From positions 31,937 to 95,936 of the forward strand of contig CBFHRX010000003.1 in the NCBI GenBank assembly GCA_965658355.1: 64,000 nucleotides of DNA, written 5' to 3'. The notes below the pieces were generated by a model that searched no databases, was not told the origin of the DNA, and worked only from the letters and a program-made list of their open reading frames with translations. The position numbers and the translations under genes are program-made. The stretch comes from UBA11891 sp965658355 (GTDB lineage: Bacteria; Bacteroidota; Bacteroidia; Flavobacteriales; Flavobacteriaceae). Shown here one piece after another: positions 10,901 through 18,402 of the stretch (positions are counted from its first letter, which is position 1; every line of letters starts with the position of its first letter).

Positions 10901-12318
10901 CAGGCTTTTCTAAGGGGGATGCAGATGTCCTTAGAAAGGCAATGGGGAAAAAGATATTTGCCTTGCTGGAAAAGTTAAAACCACAGTTCATCAACGGCGG
11001 GAAACAGAATGGCCATCCAGAAGAAATATTGGAAAAAATATGGAAGGATTGGGAGGCGTTTGCATCTTATGCCTTTAATAAATCCCACTCTACCTGCTAT
11101 GCTTGGATCGGCTATCAAACCGCCTATTTAAAAGCCCATTACCCTGCCGAGTATATGGCGGCCGTACTTTCTAATAATATGAGTGATATCAAGCAAGTCA
11201 CTTTTTTTATGGAAGAGTGCCGTAGAATGGGCTTAGCCGTTTTAGGGCCTGATGTTAATGAATCCTTTTACAAGTTTACTGTCAACGACAATCAAGCCAT
11301 TCGTTTTGGAATGGGGGCTATTAAAGGAGTCGGTAAAGGAGCAGTTGAAACCATCATTGAAAATCGAAAAGAGGATCCGTATACGTCCATTTTTGATTTA
11401 ACAAAGCGAGTGGATTTGCGAGCCGCCAATAAAAAAGCGATGGAGAATTTAGCCTTGGCTGGAGGCTTTGATTCTTTTGACACCACGCATCGAGCTCAGT
11501 ATTTTAATCCAGACGGGGATGGGGTTTTATTTTTGGAAAAAGCGATTCGATTTGGGGTGAAATACCAAGAAAATGAAAACTCCTCTCAAACTAATTTATT
11601 CGGAGCAACGAATGACAGTACCTATCAAGAGTTAAAAATTCCGTTTTGTGACACTTGGGGAAACTTAGAACGCCTCAAGCGCGAAAAGGAAGTAGTTGGA
11701 ATCTATATTTCGGGACATCCATTAGATGACTTTAAGAGAGAGGTCTCCCTTTTTACGAATGGAAGCTTACATTTGTTATCAGACTTATATCCTCTTGTAG
11801 GTCTTGAAATGTACGTAGCCGGAATTGTGAATGCCGTTGAGCATTTGGAATCTAAAAATGGTAAAGGTTGGGCAAAATTTCAGTTAGAAGATTTTAACGA
11901 CCAGTTTGAGTTTCGAATTTTTGGTGAGGAATATTTAAAATTCAGGCATTTTATTGGAGTCAATCAATTTATCCGTTGTAAGCTGTTGGTAAAAGCAGGA
12001 TGGACAAATAAAGAAACAGGAAAAGCAGGCGAGCCCAGAATACAGTTCTTACAATTTGAACAATTGCAAAATGCCTTAGTCAATCACGCTAAAAAAATAA
12101 CCTTACAGTTGGCCGCAGATCAAGTTAATTCTGAATCAACAGCAGCACTAAAACAGCTATTGAAACCCCACAAAGGAGATAAAATAGTGATGGTAGATTT
12201 GATACACAGGGATCCTGATATAAAATTGACCGCTACTAGCCGAACCTTAAAGTTGGACATCACAAATGAGTTATTAGATTTATTAGAGGAAAAAAAATGG
12301 CAGTATCGGATCAACTAG
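7993..12318 (+). CDS. dnaE: DNA polymerase III subunit alpha with fused N-terminal DnaQ-like exonuclease
   Basis: A 1441-residue replicative polymerase. Residues 1-190 form a DEDD exonuclease (D6 and E8 in FDTETTG, D105 in HNINFDR, H170 and D175 in HNATAD). A linker to about 255 leads into the PHP domain (HLHNH at 260-264, TDH at 294-296). The polymerase core has GPGRGSAAGS (629-638) and the catalytic PDIDIDF (670-676), with finger and helix-hairpin-helix regions and an OB-fold beyond about residue 1240. Ordinary DnaE is about 1150 residues; the extra length is the exonuclease, so proofreading is probably covalently linked. This layout recurs in flavobacteria. The gene is divergent from the repair operon. 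Confidence 0.96.
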   Translation: MYLIFDTETTGLPKRWNAPLTDSDNWPRCIQIAWQIHDVSGKCIEHSDYLVKPDGFTIPYESEQVHGVSTALAESEGEPLEVVLDHFAKAVSKARFIVGHNINFDRNIMGAEFLRIHQQDPLENSVFIDTCTEETATLCQLPGGRGGKFKLPTLSELYHFLFQSSFEEAHNATADVEATSRAFLELLRTHKISPAPLQSEDISSPLHREYPAGVPLVGLKHQNLKEASAALAAATKTAPPTKEPVSKERLSALETAPFVHLHNHSQFSVLQATSRISQLIEATVSHKMQAIALTDHANLMGAFHFVKAIKNHNAAAEPDAQIKPIIGCEFYVCENHTDRSRKDDGYQIVFLAKNKKGYQNLIKMTSLAYTEGFYYVPRIDKEIIQQYKEDLIVLSGNLNGEVPSKILNIGDAQAEEALLWWKDQFGSDFYIELMRHGQEDEDRANTVLMEWSQKHNIPLIATNNTYYVAKEEANAHDILLCLKEGEKQATPIGRGRGYRYGFPNQEYYFKSQEEMKRLFKDVPEAILNIQELIDKVSPYELAREVLLPKFEIPKAYQVADDSDGKKGENNYLRHLTYEGAKKRYDELTPQIEERLDFELEVIAKTGYPGYFLIVQDLIAAARAMDVSVGPGRGSAAGSVVAYCLGIVNMDPIKYDLLFERFLNPDRVSMPDIDIDFDDEGRGRVMKYVIDKYGSNQVAQIITYGTMAAKSSIRDTARVLDLSLNEADHIAKLLPNMKLSKIFGLEEDALKKSLRAEEYTRVKEFKSIALESGLQGEMIQQAKVLEGSLRNTGIHACGVIITPDDITQFVPIATAKDSDLFVTQFDNSVVEDAGLLKMDFLGLKTLTLIKDTVKLVKYKHNIDLDPDAFPLDDVKTYELFQRGETVGIFQYESAGMQKYLKELKPTQFADLIAMNALYRPGPLEYIPSFVARKNGQEEISYDLPAMEEFLEETYGITVYQEQVMRLSQKLAGFSKGDADVLRKAMGKKIFALLEKLKPQFINGGKQNGHPEEILEKIWKDWEAFASYAFNKSHSTCYAWIGYQTAYLKAHYPAEYMAAVLSNNMSDIKQVTFFMEECRRMGLAVLGPDVNESFYKFTVNDNQAIRFGMGAIKGVGKGAVETIIENRKEDPYTSIFDLTKRVDLRAANKKAMENLALAGGFDSFDTTHRAQYFNPDGDGVLFLEKAIRFGVKYQENENSSQTNLFGATNDSTYQELKIPFCDTWGNLERLKREKEVVGIYISGHPLDDFKREVSLFTNGSLHLLSDLYPLVGLEMYVAGIVNAVEHLESKNGKGWAKFQLEDFNDQFEFRIFGEEYLKFRHFIGVNQFIRCKLLVKAGWTNKETGKAGEPRIQFLQFEQLQNALVNHAKKITLQLAADQVNSESTAALKQLLKPHKGDKIVMVDLIHRDPDIKLTATSRTLKLDITNELLDLLEEKKWQYRIN

Positions 12319-12381
12319 AATGTTTATAGATCTATTAGATAAAATGATGCAAGAGCGCTTAATGAGCTGTCTATAAAAACG

Positions 12382-12389
12382 TAAATTTG
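12382..12389 (+). promoter_or_regulatory. Bacteroidetes -7 box before trxA
   Basis: TAAATTTG matches the Bacteroidetes -7 consensus TAnnTTTG and lies 15 bases before the trxA start codon. A convincing -33 TTTG is not seen at the usual distance, so only the -7 element is claimed. Confidence 0.55.
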
Positions 12390-12404
12390 TAAAAATTAAT
12401 TAAA

Positions 12405-12722
12405 ATGGCATTAGAAATAACAGACGCAACTTTTGATGAGGTTGTATTGAAATCGGACAAACCTGTAATGGTAGATTTTTGGGCAGCATGGTGTGGTCCT
12501 TGTAGAATGGTAGGCCCTATCATCGATGAATTGAGTACAGAATATAAAGATAAAGCGGTGGTTGGTAAAGTAGATGTTGATGCTAACCAAGAATTTGCTG
12601 CCAAGTATGGAGTTCGTAACATCCCAACTGTTTTGGTCTTCAAAAATGGAGAATTAGTTGGACGCCAAGTAGGAGTTGCCCCTAAGCAAACCTATGCTGA
12701 CGCTATTGACGCAGCCATGTAA
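12405..12722 (+). CDS. trxA: Thioredoxin
   Basis: A 105-residue cytoplasmic thioredoxin, the general dithiol reductant. The active site WCGPC has C30 and C33, with the buried Asp of VDFWA and the cis-proline of NIPT present. The length is exactly that of the family and there is no signal peptide. It follows dnaE by 86 bases with its own -7 box, so it is probably a single-gene unit. It is separate from the secreted thioredoxin-like protein encoded at 39807-40370. Confidence 0.96.
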   Translation: MALEITDATFDEVVLKSDKPVMVDFWAAWCGPCRMVGPIIDELSTEYKDKAVVGKVDVDANQEFAAKYGVRNIPTVLVFKNGELVGRQVGVAPKQTYADAIDAAM

Positions 12723-12747
12723 ATTATCCTTCTTTTAAACTCTTTTG

Positions 12748-12778
12748 TTTGGGATTTAAAATTAGGGGTGTATATTTG
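12748..12778 (+). promoter_or_regulatory. Promoter of tRNA-Asp
   Basis: TTTG (12748-12751), 19-base spacer, TATATTTG (12771-12778): a textbook Bacteroidetes housekeeping promoter. The tRNA begins 13 bases after the -7 box. Confidence 0.8.
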
Positions 12779-12791
12779 CAATCGCTAACCC

Positions 12792-12865
12792 GGTCTGGTA
12801 GTTCAGTTGGTTAGAATACATGCCTGTCACGCATGGGGTCGCGGGTTCGAGTCCCGTCCAGACCG
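12792..12865 (+). tRNA. tRNA-Asp (GTC)
   Basis: Acceptor GGTCTGG (12792-12798) pairs with CCAGACC (12858-12864), discriminator G at 12865. D-arm GTTC..GAAT, anticodon loop CTGTCAC with anticodon GTC, T-loop TTCGAGT. CCA is not encoded. A strong promoter lies upstream and a terminator-like hairpin downstream. Confidence 0.96.
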
Positions 12866-12916
12866 CTTTCACAAAGTTGTGTGTTGTGAAACTGTAATAG
12901 TTGCGCAACTAATGAG

Positions 12917-12946
12917 AAGCTTTCCTGTAAAACGGAGGGCTTTTTT
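12917..12946 (+). terminator. Rho-independent terminator after tRNA-Asp
   Basis: Stem AAGCTTTCC (12917-12925) with GGAGGGCTT (12934-12942), nine pairs including two G-U, then a run of T. It lies at the convergent boundary with the GntP gene. Confidence 0.65.
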
Positions 12947-14255
12947 ATTTTCCTAGCAATTGGTAGGTGGCTAGTAAAATTACTATTCCTATCACTCCTT
13001 GAAGCAAGGTGGCAATGGTATGGGTTTGCAAGGCTTTTTTAGGGGATATGCCCCCTATTTGCGAGACGATCCAAAAATATGAGTCATTAGCGTGTGAAAC
13101 CGTCATGGCACCTGTACCGATAGCTAATATGCCCCATACCTTTCCAACTTCAGTATCCAATCCCAAATTCATTAATAGTGGAAACACAATTGCGGAGGCA
13201 GTTAAGATAGCTACAGTAGAAGAGCCTTGTGCTGTTTTAAGGAATGCGGCTATCAAGAAGGGAATCAGTAAGCCAAGGGTTTCTGGGAAAGAAAAGCTAG
13301 TTACATAGTCTCCCAAGGGGAGTTGTTGTAATACCTTTCCAAGTGCTCCTCCCATTGCCGTAATCATCACAATAGGGAATGCCTGTTTAAAAGCCCTCTG
13401 GGCATGTTTCGAAAGCTTGGTTTGTGAATACCGAGTAAGCAAGGGTATGCCGATAAGTGCTCCTATGAATAGTGCCGTAATAGGTTTGGAAATTCCTACT
13501 ACAAACGAAGTCTTATAATCTGTAGGAAGGCTGCCCAAAGCCATCAAAAGTATGGGAATCAAAATGGGACTAATGGCAAGAGAAAATGTTGGGGTGTTTA
13601 CTACGGGTTTTTCTTCTTTTGAAATTTCAAAGCGATCTCTTATTATCTCTTTAGATCCGATCCAATAGGAATAGGCTGCTCCTATTATCGTTAAAATAAA
13701 AGCCAGTAATGCCCCCCAAAGAAACAATAAAAAGAGATTGTTTAGTTGAAAATTAGCAGCAGCGGCTAGCGGCCCAGGGGTAGGGGGTACCAAAACATGC
13801 GTTGCAAAAAGTCCTGTCGACAAGGCGACCGTGAGCCCAATTTTAGGGGTTTTACTTTTCTGGGCTAAGGGTTCATTTAGGGAATTTAAAATCACAAATG
13901 CGGCATCGCAAAAAACAGGAATGGATATCCAATACCCAACAAAACCCACGACAAAGTGGAGCGGTAAACGAACCATTCTTTTTAAGAAAGCATGGGCGAT
14001 AGTAAGTGTGGCTCTAGAGCCTTCCATACAGCTCCCAATCCAGCTTCCGAGGAGTATTAAAAGGCCAATTTTAGAAAGTGTTGAGATAAAACCAGTTCCT
14101 ATAATATAGGGGATTTCACCAATGGGAATAGCAAAAGCAAAGGCACCAAAAAAGGTCCCGATACAAAGAACCCAAAAGGGGGGCCACCTGAGCAAACTAC
14201 TTCCGAGTATAACCCATACTAGTAAGATCAATAATGCCACTACTTCACCACTCAT
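12945..14255 (-). CDS. GntP family permease
   Basis: A 436-residue, highly hydrophobic protein with about 12 membrane segments and the GntP family pattern (the AHAFLKRMV helix, FCDAAFVILN, PPTPGPLAAA, GAMTVSHANDSYFW). GntP proteins are proton symporters for gluconate and related sugar acids in the inner membrane. Its ATG overlaps the glycerate kinase stop by 4 bases, so translational coupling is likely. That neighbour suggests the substrate here may be glycerate or another short sugar acid rather than gluconate; this is inference. It is the last gene of the six-gene sugar operon and ends beside the tRNA-Asp terminator. Confidence 0.9.
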   Translation of the reverse strand: MSGEVVALLILLVWVILGSSLLRWPPFWVLCIGTFFGAFAFAIPIGEIPYIIGTGFISTLSKIGLLILLGSWIGSCMEGSRATLTIAHAFLKRMVRLPLHFVVGFVGYWISIPVFCDAAFVILNSLNEPLAQKSKTPKIGLTVALSTGLFATHVLVPPTPGPLAAAANFQLNNLFLLFLWGALLAFILTIIGAAYSYWIGSKEIIRDRFEISKEEKPVVNTPTFSLAISPILIPILLMALGSLPTDYKTSFVVGISKPITALFIGALIGIPLLTRYSQTKLSKHAQRAFKQAFPIVMITAMGGALGKVLQQLPLGDYVTSFSFPETLGLLIPFLIAAFLKTAQGSSTVAILTASAIVFPLLMNLGLDTEVGKVWGILAIGTGAMTVSHANDSYFWIVSQIGGISPKKALQTHTIATLLQGVIGIVILLATYQLLGK

Positions 14256-15382
14256 GATTGTTTTATTGGATTTCGTTTTAAGAGGCTGCAGGTCGCTTTA
14301 GTAACTTCTTCAAAGGCGTTTTGCTGCGCTTCCTTGACACTCCCAGTAGCTTCTACTAAGCTTTCATAGTCTTGAATGCCGTAGTCTTGTAAAACCTCTG
14401 GATCTAGTTTTAATTCCCCGCAGATTACCAATGTAGGCAGCTTTTTTTGATAGGCTTTTAGGGCTAAAGAAAGCGGGACCTTGCCGTCTTTACTTTGATC
14501 ATCCAAGCGGCCTTCAGCAGTGATCAAAAGAGTCGCTTTTTGGAATAGAGAATCCAAATCTGCCCATTCATAAAAAGTGTCAAAACCGGATTGGAGACTG
14601 GCCCCAAAAAGGGCCACCATCCCCGCTGCTGTTCCCCCAGCAGCACCGCCTCCTTCTAGAGAGTCGATTTTTTTAGAAGTGAGGGTTTGTAGAATAGTAC
14701 CCACTTGTTTTGTTTGGGTTTCCAATTGAAGTATTTCAGTTGACGAAGCTCCTTTTTGCTTGGCAAAAGTGTAAGCTGCTCCCTTGGGTCCTACTAATGG
14801 GTTGGTAACATCGCAAACTACTGAAATAGGGCATTCCTGCAATCTTGAATCCACTTTGGATGGGTCAATAAACGTCACTTTGTGTAAGGTCTCTCCTATG
14901 GGTATAAATTCTTTATTCTGGTCATCTTTGACCACGCCGCCTAAAGCACAAAAAAGGCCTAGTCCTAGATCATGAGTGGCGCTCCCACCCAAGCCTAAAT
15001 AAAGGTGTCTACAACCGTTATTGAGTGCCTCTTTAATGAGTAGCCCTACCCCATAAGTAGAGGTTTTCATCGGGTTTTGATCCTCTTTTTTCAGTTGAAC
15101 AAGTCCTGCAGCCTGTGAAAGTTCTATCCAGGCTTTATCACCCATTTGGTAATAAGGTGCGTGTATTTTTTTGCCAAGAGCATTTGTCGTAGCGACTGAT
15201 TGGATTTTTCCTGTAAAGCGTGTCGATAGAAAATCAATTGCTCCCTCACCGCCGTCGGAAAAGGGAAGACAGTAGGTTTCTGCCTCTGGATAAAGTAATA
15301 GTACTCCCTTCTGTATCGCTTGTGCAGCTTGTTTTGCTGTCAAGCTTCCTTTTAGTGAATCTGGGGCGATGATAATAGACAC
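14252..15382 (-). CDS. Glycerate kinase (GarK/GlxK family)
   Basis: A 376-residue glycerate 2-kinase family protein that phosphorylates D-glycerate with ATP and so feeds it into lower glycolysis. Seen: N-terminal APDSLKGSLTA, the SDGGEGAIDFL motif, GLGGSATHDLGLG in the middle and GGGAAGGTAAGM further on, all characteristic. The length fits the family (about 375-380). It starts 9 bases after the DinB-like gene and overlaps the GntP permease by 4 bases. With that permease it makes a plausible uptake-and-phosphorylation pair. Confidence 0.93.
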   Translation of the reverse strand: MSIIIAPDSLKGSLTAKQAAQAIQKGVLLLYPEAETYCLPFSDGGEGAIDFLSTRFTGKIQSVATTNALGKKIHAPYYQMGDKAWIELSQAAGLVQLKKEDQNPMKTSTYGVGLLIKEALNNGCRHLYLGLGGSATHDLGLGLFCALGGVVKDDQNKEFIPIGETLHKVTFIDPSKVDSRLQECPISVVCDVTNPLVGPKGAAYTFAKQKGASSTEILQLETQTKQVGTILQTLTSKKIDSLEGGGAAGGTAAGMVALFGASLQSGFDTFYEWADLDSLFQKATLLITAEGRLDDQSKDGKVPLSLALKAYQKKLPTLVICGELKLDPEVLQDYGIQDYESLVEATGSVKEAQQNAFEEVTKATCSLLKRNPIKQS

Positions 15383-15391
15383 ACGAAAGAA

Positions 15392-15898
15392 TTAAGGGTT
15401 TTCATTAAAGTTTTTTAATGTGACCAGATGATGGTCAACATGATAGGTGGTAAAATAGATCATCTCTTTAAGGGTCAATTTCCCTAGTAGGGGATGAGGA
15501 AGCACGCTTTTATCCCAATCAGTAGGATTTCTTTTTTCAATACGGCGGGCCAAATGTTGGCATAGTTTTCGAAGCTTAGCGCTGTTCTGCTTTCGGTTTT
15601 GTAAGGCTCCTTTTGGAATATATGGACCACTTGCTTTCCCTCCTTTTTCCAAAGCGTTGTGGTATTTAGTGACTACTTCTTCAAAGCTTCTGGAAGCTCT
15701 CGTACTCTTTCCAAAAAGAATTCTGTGGACAAAACCGGGCAGTCCCATGGCTAGATTCACAGGGCGAATACTTCGTTCTAGATGATCCATTACTTGAGCT
15801 GTATTCCATTTGTCACCTTCTTTGAAATAAATGGAATCAGAAAGCGATTCACAATAGTCTATAAACCGATGGGTTGTTTTAATAAATTCTGTACTCAT
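15392..15898 (-). CDS. DinB superfamily protein (putative metal-binding four-helix protein)
   Basis: A 168-residue protein predicted to be mostly helical. The early WNTAQVMDHLERSI stretch and the late YFTTYHVDHHLVTLK stretch supply the spaced histidines typical of DinB/YfiT metal-binding four-helix bundles. There is no signal peptide or membrane segment. It overlaps the fructokinase stop by 4 bases and lies 9 bases before glycerate kinase, so it is inside a carbohydrate operon, an odd place for a DinB protein. Some relatives are thiol-dependent transferases or hydrolases, but function cannot be assigned here. Confidence 0.75.
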   Translation of the reverse strand: MSTEFIKTTHRFIDYCESLSDSIYFKEGDKWNTAQVMDHLERSIRPVNLAMGLPGFVHRILFGKSTRASRSFEEVVTKYHNALEKGGKASGPYIPKGALQNRKQNSAKLRKLCQHLARRIEKRNPTDWDKSVLPHPLLGKLTLKEMIYFTTYHVDHHLVTLKNFNENP

Positions 15899-16785
15899 GT
15901 TTTACTTTTCAAAAAAGTGCTAATTTCTTCTTTCGTCAGTATCGGATTGGCACCTGTTTTTGAGGCTACCAGCGATCCAATCGCGCAGGCATTTCGAAGA
16001 CAGTATGATGGTTCTTCCTCTTTTAATATACCGGCCAATAGAGTGCCCAAAAAACTATCGCCAGCACCTACTGTATCTTGTACTTCTACCGAAAATCCAG
16101 CTTGGTGATAAAAGTTATCATCTGCATATAAAACCGCTCCTTTACTGCCTAGGGTGACACAAATTAAGGAGGTGTTGGTGAGGGTGGAAAGAAATCGAAT
16201 TTGAGCTTCTAAAGACGGATCCTTAAAATCATGATGAGCGACTAGAAGCTCCAGTTCTTCATCGTTGCACTTAATAAGGTCTGCAGAAGACATCCATTTA
16301 AGCAGCTCTTGCTGATTGAAATGGGGAGGACGTAAATTGACATCAAATACTTTGAAAGAAGCATGTGGCAACAGCTTTTCTAATGTAGCTTTTGAACGCT
16401 CCCCTCTAGCTACAAGACTGCCGTATACAAAGCAGTCAGCTTCCTTCACCGTTGCTAGTATTTCTTCAGTGCAGGCAATGGCGTCCCAAGCAACAGGTTC
16501 TACAATAGTATAGGTAGCTGATCCGGTAGCATCTAGGTGAACAGCTACTGTCCCTGTTGAGAGCGTCTGGATTTGTTGTAAATGGATATTGACCCCTGTT
16601 TCTTGGGCTTTTTGTTGCAATTCTTCCCCTAAAGAATCGGTCCCAATAGCACTGATCATAGCAGTAGGAATCCCTTGTTGCGTCATCCGAAAAGCCACGT
16701 TAAGGGGCGCTCCACCAATTTTTTTTCCTGTGGGAAAGAGATCCCACAAGATTTCACCGAAACATACTGCCTTTTTGTTTTTCAT
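15895..16785 (-). CDS. Carbohydrate kinase, PfkB family (probable fructokinase)
   Basis: A 296-residue ribokinase-like sugar kinase. GGAPLNVA (24-31) is the substrate-side motif and DTVGAGDSF (237-245) carries the catalytic base D243 and the anion hole. It starts inside the GH32 gene (32-base overlap), which releases fructose, so phosphorylation of fructose to fructose 6-phosphate is the natural role; specificity is inferred from this context. It is cytoplasmic. The start gives a normal N-terminus (MKNKKAVCFGEILWDLFP), so the long overlap appears real. Confidence 0.92.
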   Translation of the reverse strand: MKNKKAVCFGEILWDLFPTGKKIGGAPLNVAFRMTQQGIPTAMISAIGTDSLGEELQQKAQETGVNIHLQQIQTLSTGTVAVHLDATGSATYTIVEPVAWDAIACTEEILATVKEADCFVYGSLVARGERSKATLEKLLPHASFKVFDVNLRPPHFNQQELLKWMSSADLIKCNDEELELLVAHHDFKDPSLEAQIRFLSTLTNTSLICVTLGSKGAVLYADDNFYHQAGFSVEVQDTVGAGDSFLGTLLAGILKEEEPSYCLRNACAIGSLVASKTGANPILTKEEISTFLKSKT

Positions 16786-18391
16786 CTCTAATAGAGGGTG
16801 TGAGTTGTATAGTTTTTCCTTCGAGGGGGAATTCGGATACCCTAAGATCTTCTATACGTAGTTCATGCTCGCTTTTAATGGATACGCTTTCAAAAGGGCT
16901 TTTAGGAAAGAAAATAGAGGTCATCACTGTTTCTCCTTTATCAAAGAACAATTCTGCCGAGGTTTTATCGAGTATTATTTGAAATGGTATTGTTTTTGAA
17001 CTGGAGGTTCTTTTTGCTTTTTGAACGGCATTGGCAAAACTAGAGTCAAATTCTGGAAGCGCTTGTTTACTTCTATCTAAATAAAACTCTTTGGTCTTTC
17101 CATCATATCCGAAGTCAAGCAGATCACCAGCACTATTTTTTAAAAGAAATGCAAAAGAAGAATCTTCTTTTTCGAGAAGGGCAGTACCTTTAATATCAAT
17201 TTTTTCTAAAGAGACTTCCTTCGCTTCAACAATTAATTTCTCTCCTTTTATCGTCATGGAATTAACAATATTATTTTCTGCTATTGCTTTTTCCCAAAAA
17301 GGGGTTGGAGTTGATCTAAGACGATAGGTGTTTTTAAAGGGAATTAGGTCTATTTCTCTTGGAAGTGTCATCCCGTTTTTCCATTTTTCGGTAGGAACTT
17401 TACGCGCATAGTTCCAGTTGGATTGCCATCCCATGATCACTTTCTTGCCGGAGACGTTGGGGAGATTATCAAAACTTACACTGGCATAATTATCGGTTCC
17501 AAAATCAAGCCAAAAAGTATGTTCTTTTTCAATTTCTGCGACAAAAGCTTGATCTGGCGTAAACGTTTTACCGTCCCAATCCCCAACAAAATATTGAGTA
17601 GCACTTCCTCCATTAGGACCACCAGGGTTTATGCTGACAAGCAGCACCCATTTTTTTTCGGAATGACCAGCAACAGGAAGTTCAAAAAGTTCCGGGCACT
17701 CCCAAACCCCCTCATAGCTCCCTATTTTATGGGCTCCAAATTCGGACAGAAATTCCCACTCCTTTAGAGTATCGGAAGCGTAGAAATAGATACGGTCCTT
17801 TACAGCGAGAGCCATCACCCATCTTTCGAGAGTGGTATCCCAAAAAACTTTAGGATCTCTAAAGTCCTTTATGCCAGGATTGGGTATAACAGGATTGCCG
17901 TCATATTTGATCCAACTAAACCCTTCGTCAAGCGAATACGCAATACTTTGCGTTTGAAAAGTGGTCGTACCTTCTTCTTCGCCTTTAGAATCGTGGTTGG
18001 TGTACAGCGCGATAATGGGGGTTTGTCCGTCTTTTCCAAATCCAGATGTGTTGTTGTAATCCACCACACAGCTGCCTGAAAAAATGGTTCCTAATGAATC
18101 CGGGTAAAGAGCGATAGCGTGTTCCTCCCAATGGAGTAGGTCCTTACTAGTAGCATGTCCCCAATGCATAGGGCCCCATACATTGCTAAAAGGATGGTAT
18201 TGGAAGTAGAGATGATAGGTTCCGTTTAAAAAGAACATACCATTTGGATCGTTTATCCAGTTTGATTTAGGTGTAAAGTGAAAATTAGGTCTTTTACTGA
18301 ATTCTTCGTGTTTCATTTTTTCATGTATCGTCTCTGAACACCCAAATAGGATAAGGCTCATCAAACCAAAACAAAAGGGAAAAGACTTCAT
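16754..18391 (-). CDS. Glycoside hydrolase family 32 lipoprotein (levanase, inulinase or invertase type)
   Basis: A 545-residue GH32 beta-fructofuranosidase. The five-blade propeller carries the catalytic signatures: WINDPNG (45-51, nucleophile D48), FRDP (177-180, transition-state stabiliser) and ECP (231-233, acid/base E231). A C-terminal beta-sandwich follows. The N-terminus is a lipoprotein signal with lipobox LFGC and lipidated Cys18, so it is membrane-anchored and exposed to the periplasm or outside. It releases fructose from sucrose, levan or inulin; which one is not readable. It lies between the sugar porter (11 bases upstream) and fructokinase (overlapping). Confidence 0.95.
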   Translation of the reverse strand: MKSFPFCFGLMSLILFGCSETIHEKMKHEEFSKRPNFHFTPKSNWINDPNGMFFLNGTYHLYFQYHPFSNVWGPMHWGHATSKDLLHWEEHAIALYPDSLGTIFSGSCVVDYNNTSGFGKDGQTPIIALYTNHDSKGEEEGTTTFQTQSIAYSLDEGFSWIKYDGNPVIPNPGIKDFRDPKVFWDTTLERWVMALAVKDRIYFYASDTLKEWEFLSEFGAHKIGSYEGVWECPELFELPVAGHSEKKWVLLVSINPGGPNGGSATQYFVGDWDGKTFTPDQAFVAEIEKEHTFWLDFGTDNYASVSFDNLPNVSGKKVIMGWQSNWNYARKVPTEKWKNGMTLPREIDLIPFKNTYRLRSTPTPFWEKAIAENNIVNSMTIKGEKLIVEAKEVSLEKIDIKGTALLEKEDSSFAFLLKNSAGDLLDFGYDGKTKEFYLDRSKQALPEFDSSFANAVQKAKRTSSSKTIPFQIILDKTSAELFFDKGETVMTSIFFPKSPFESVSIKSEHELRIEDLRVSEFPLEGKTIQLTPSIRDEKQKGSMFR

Positions 18392-18402
18392 TAAAATAGT
18401 TA

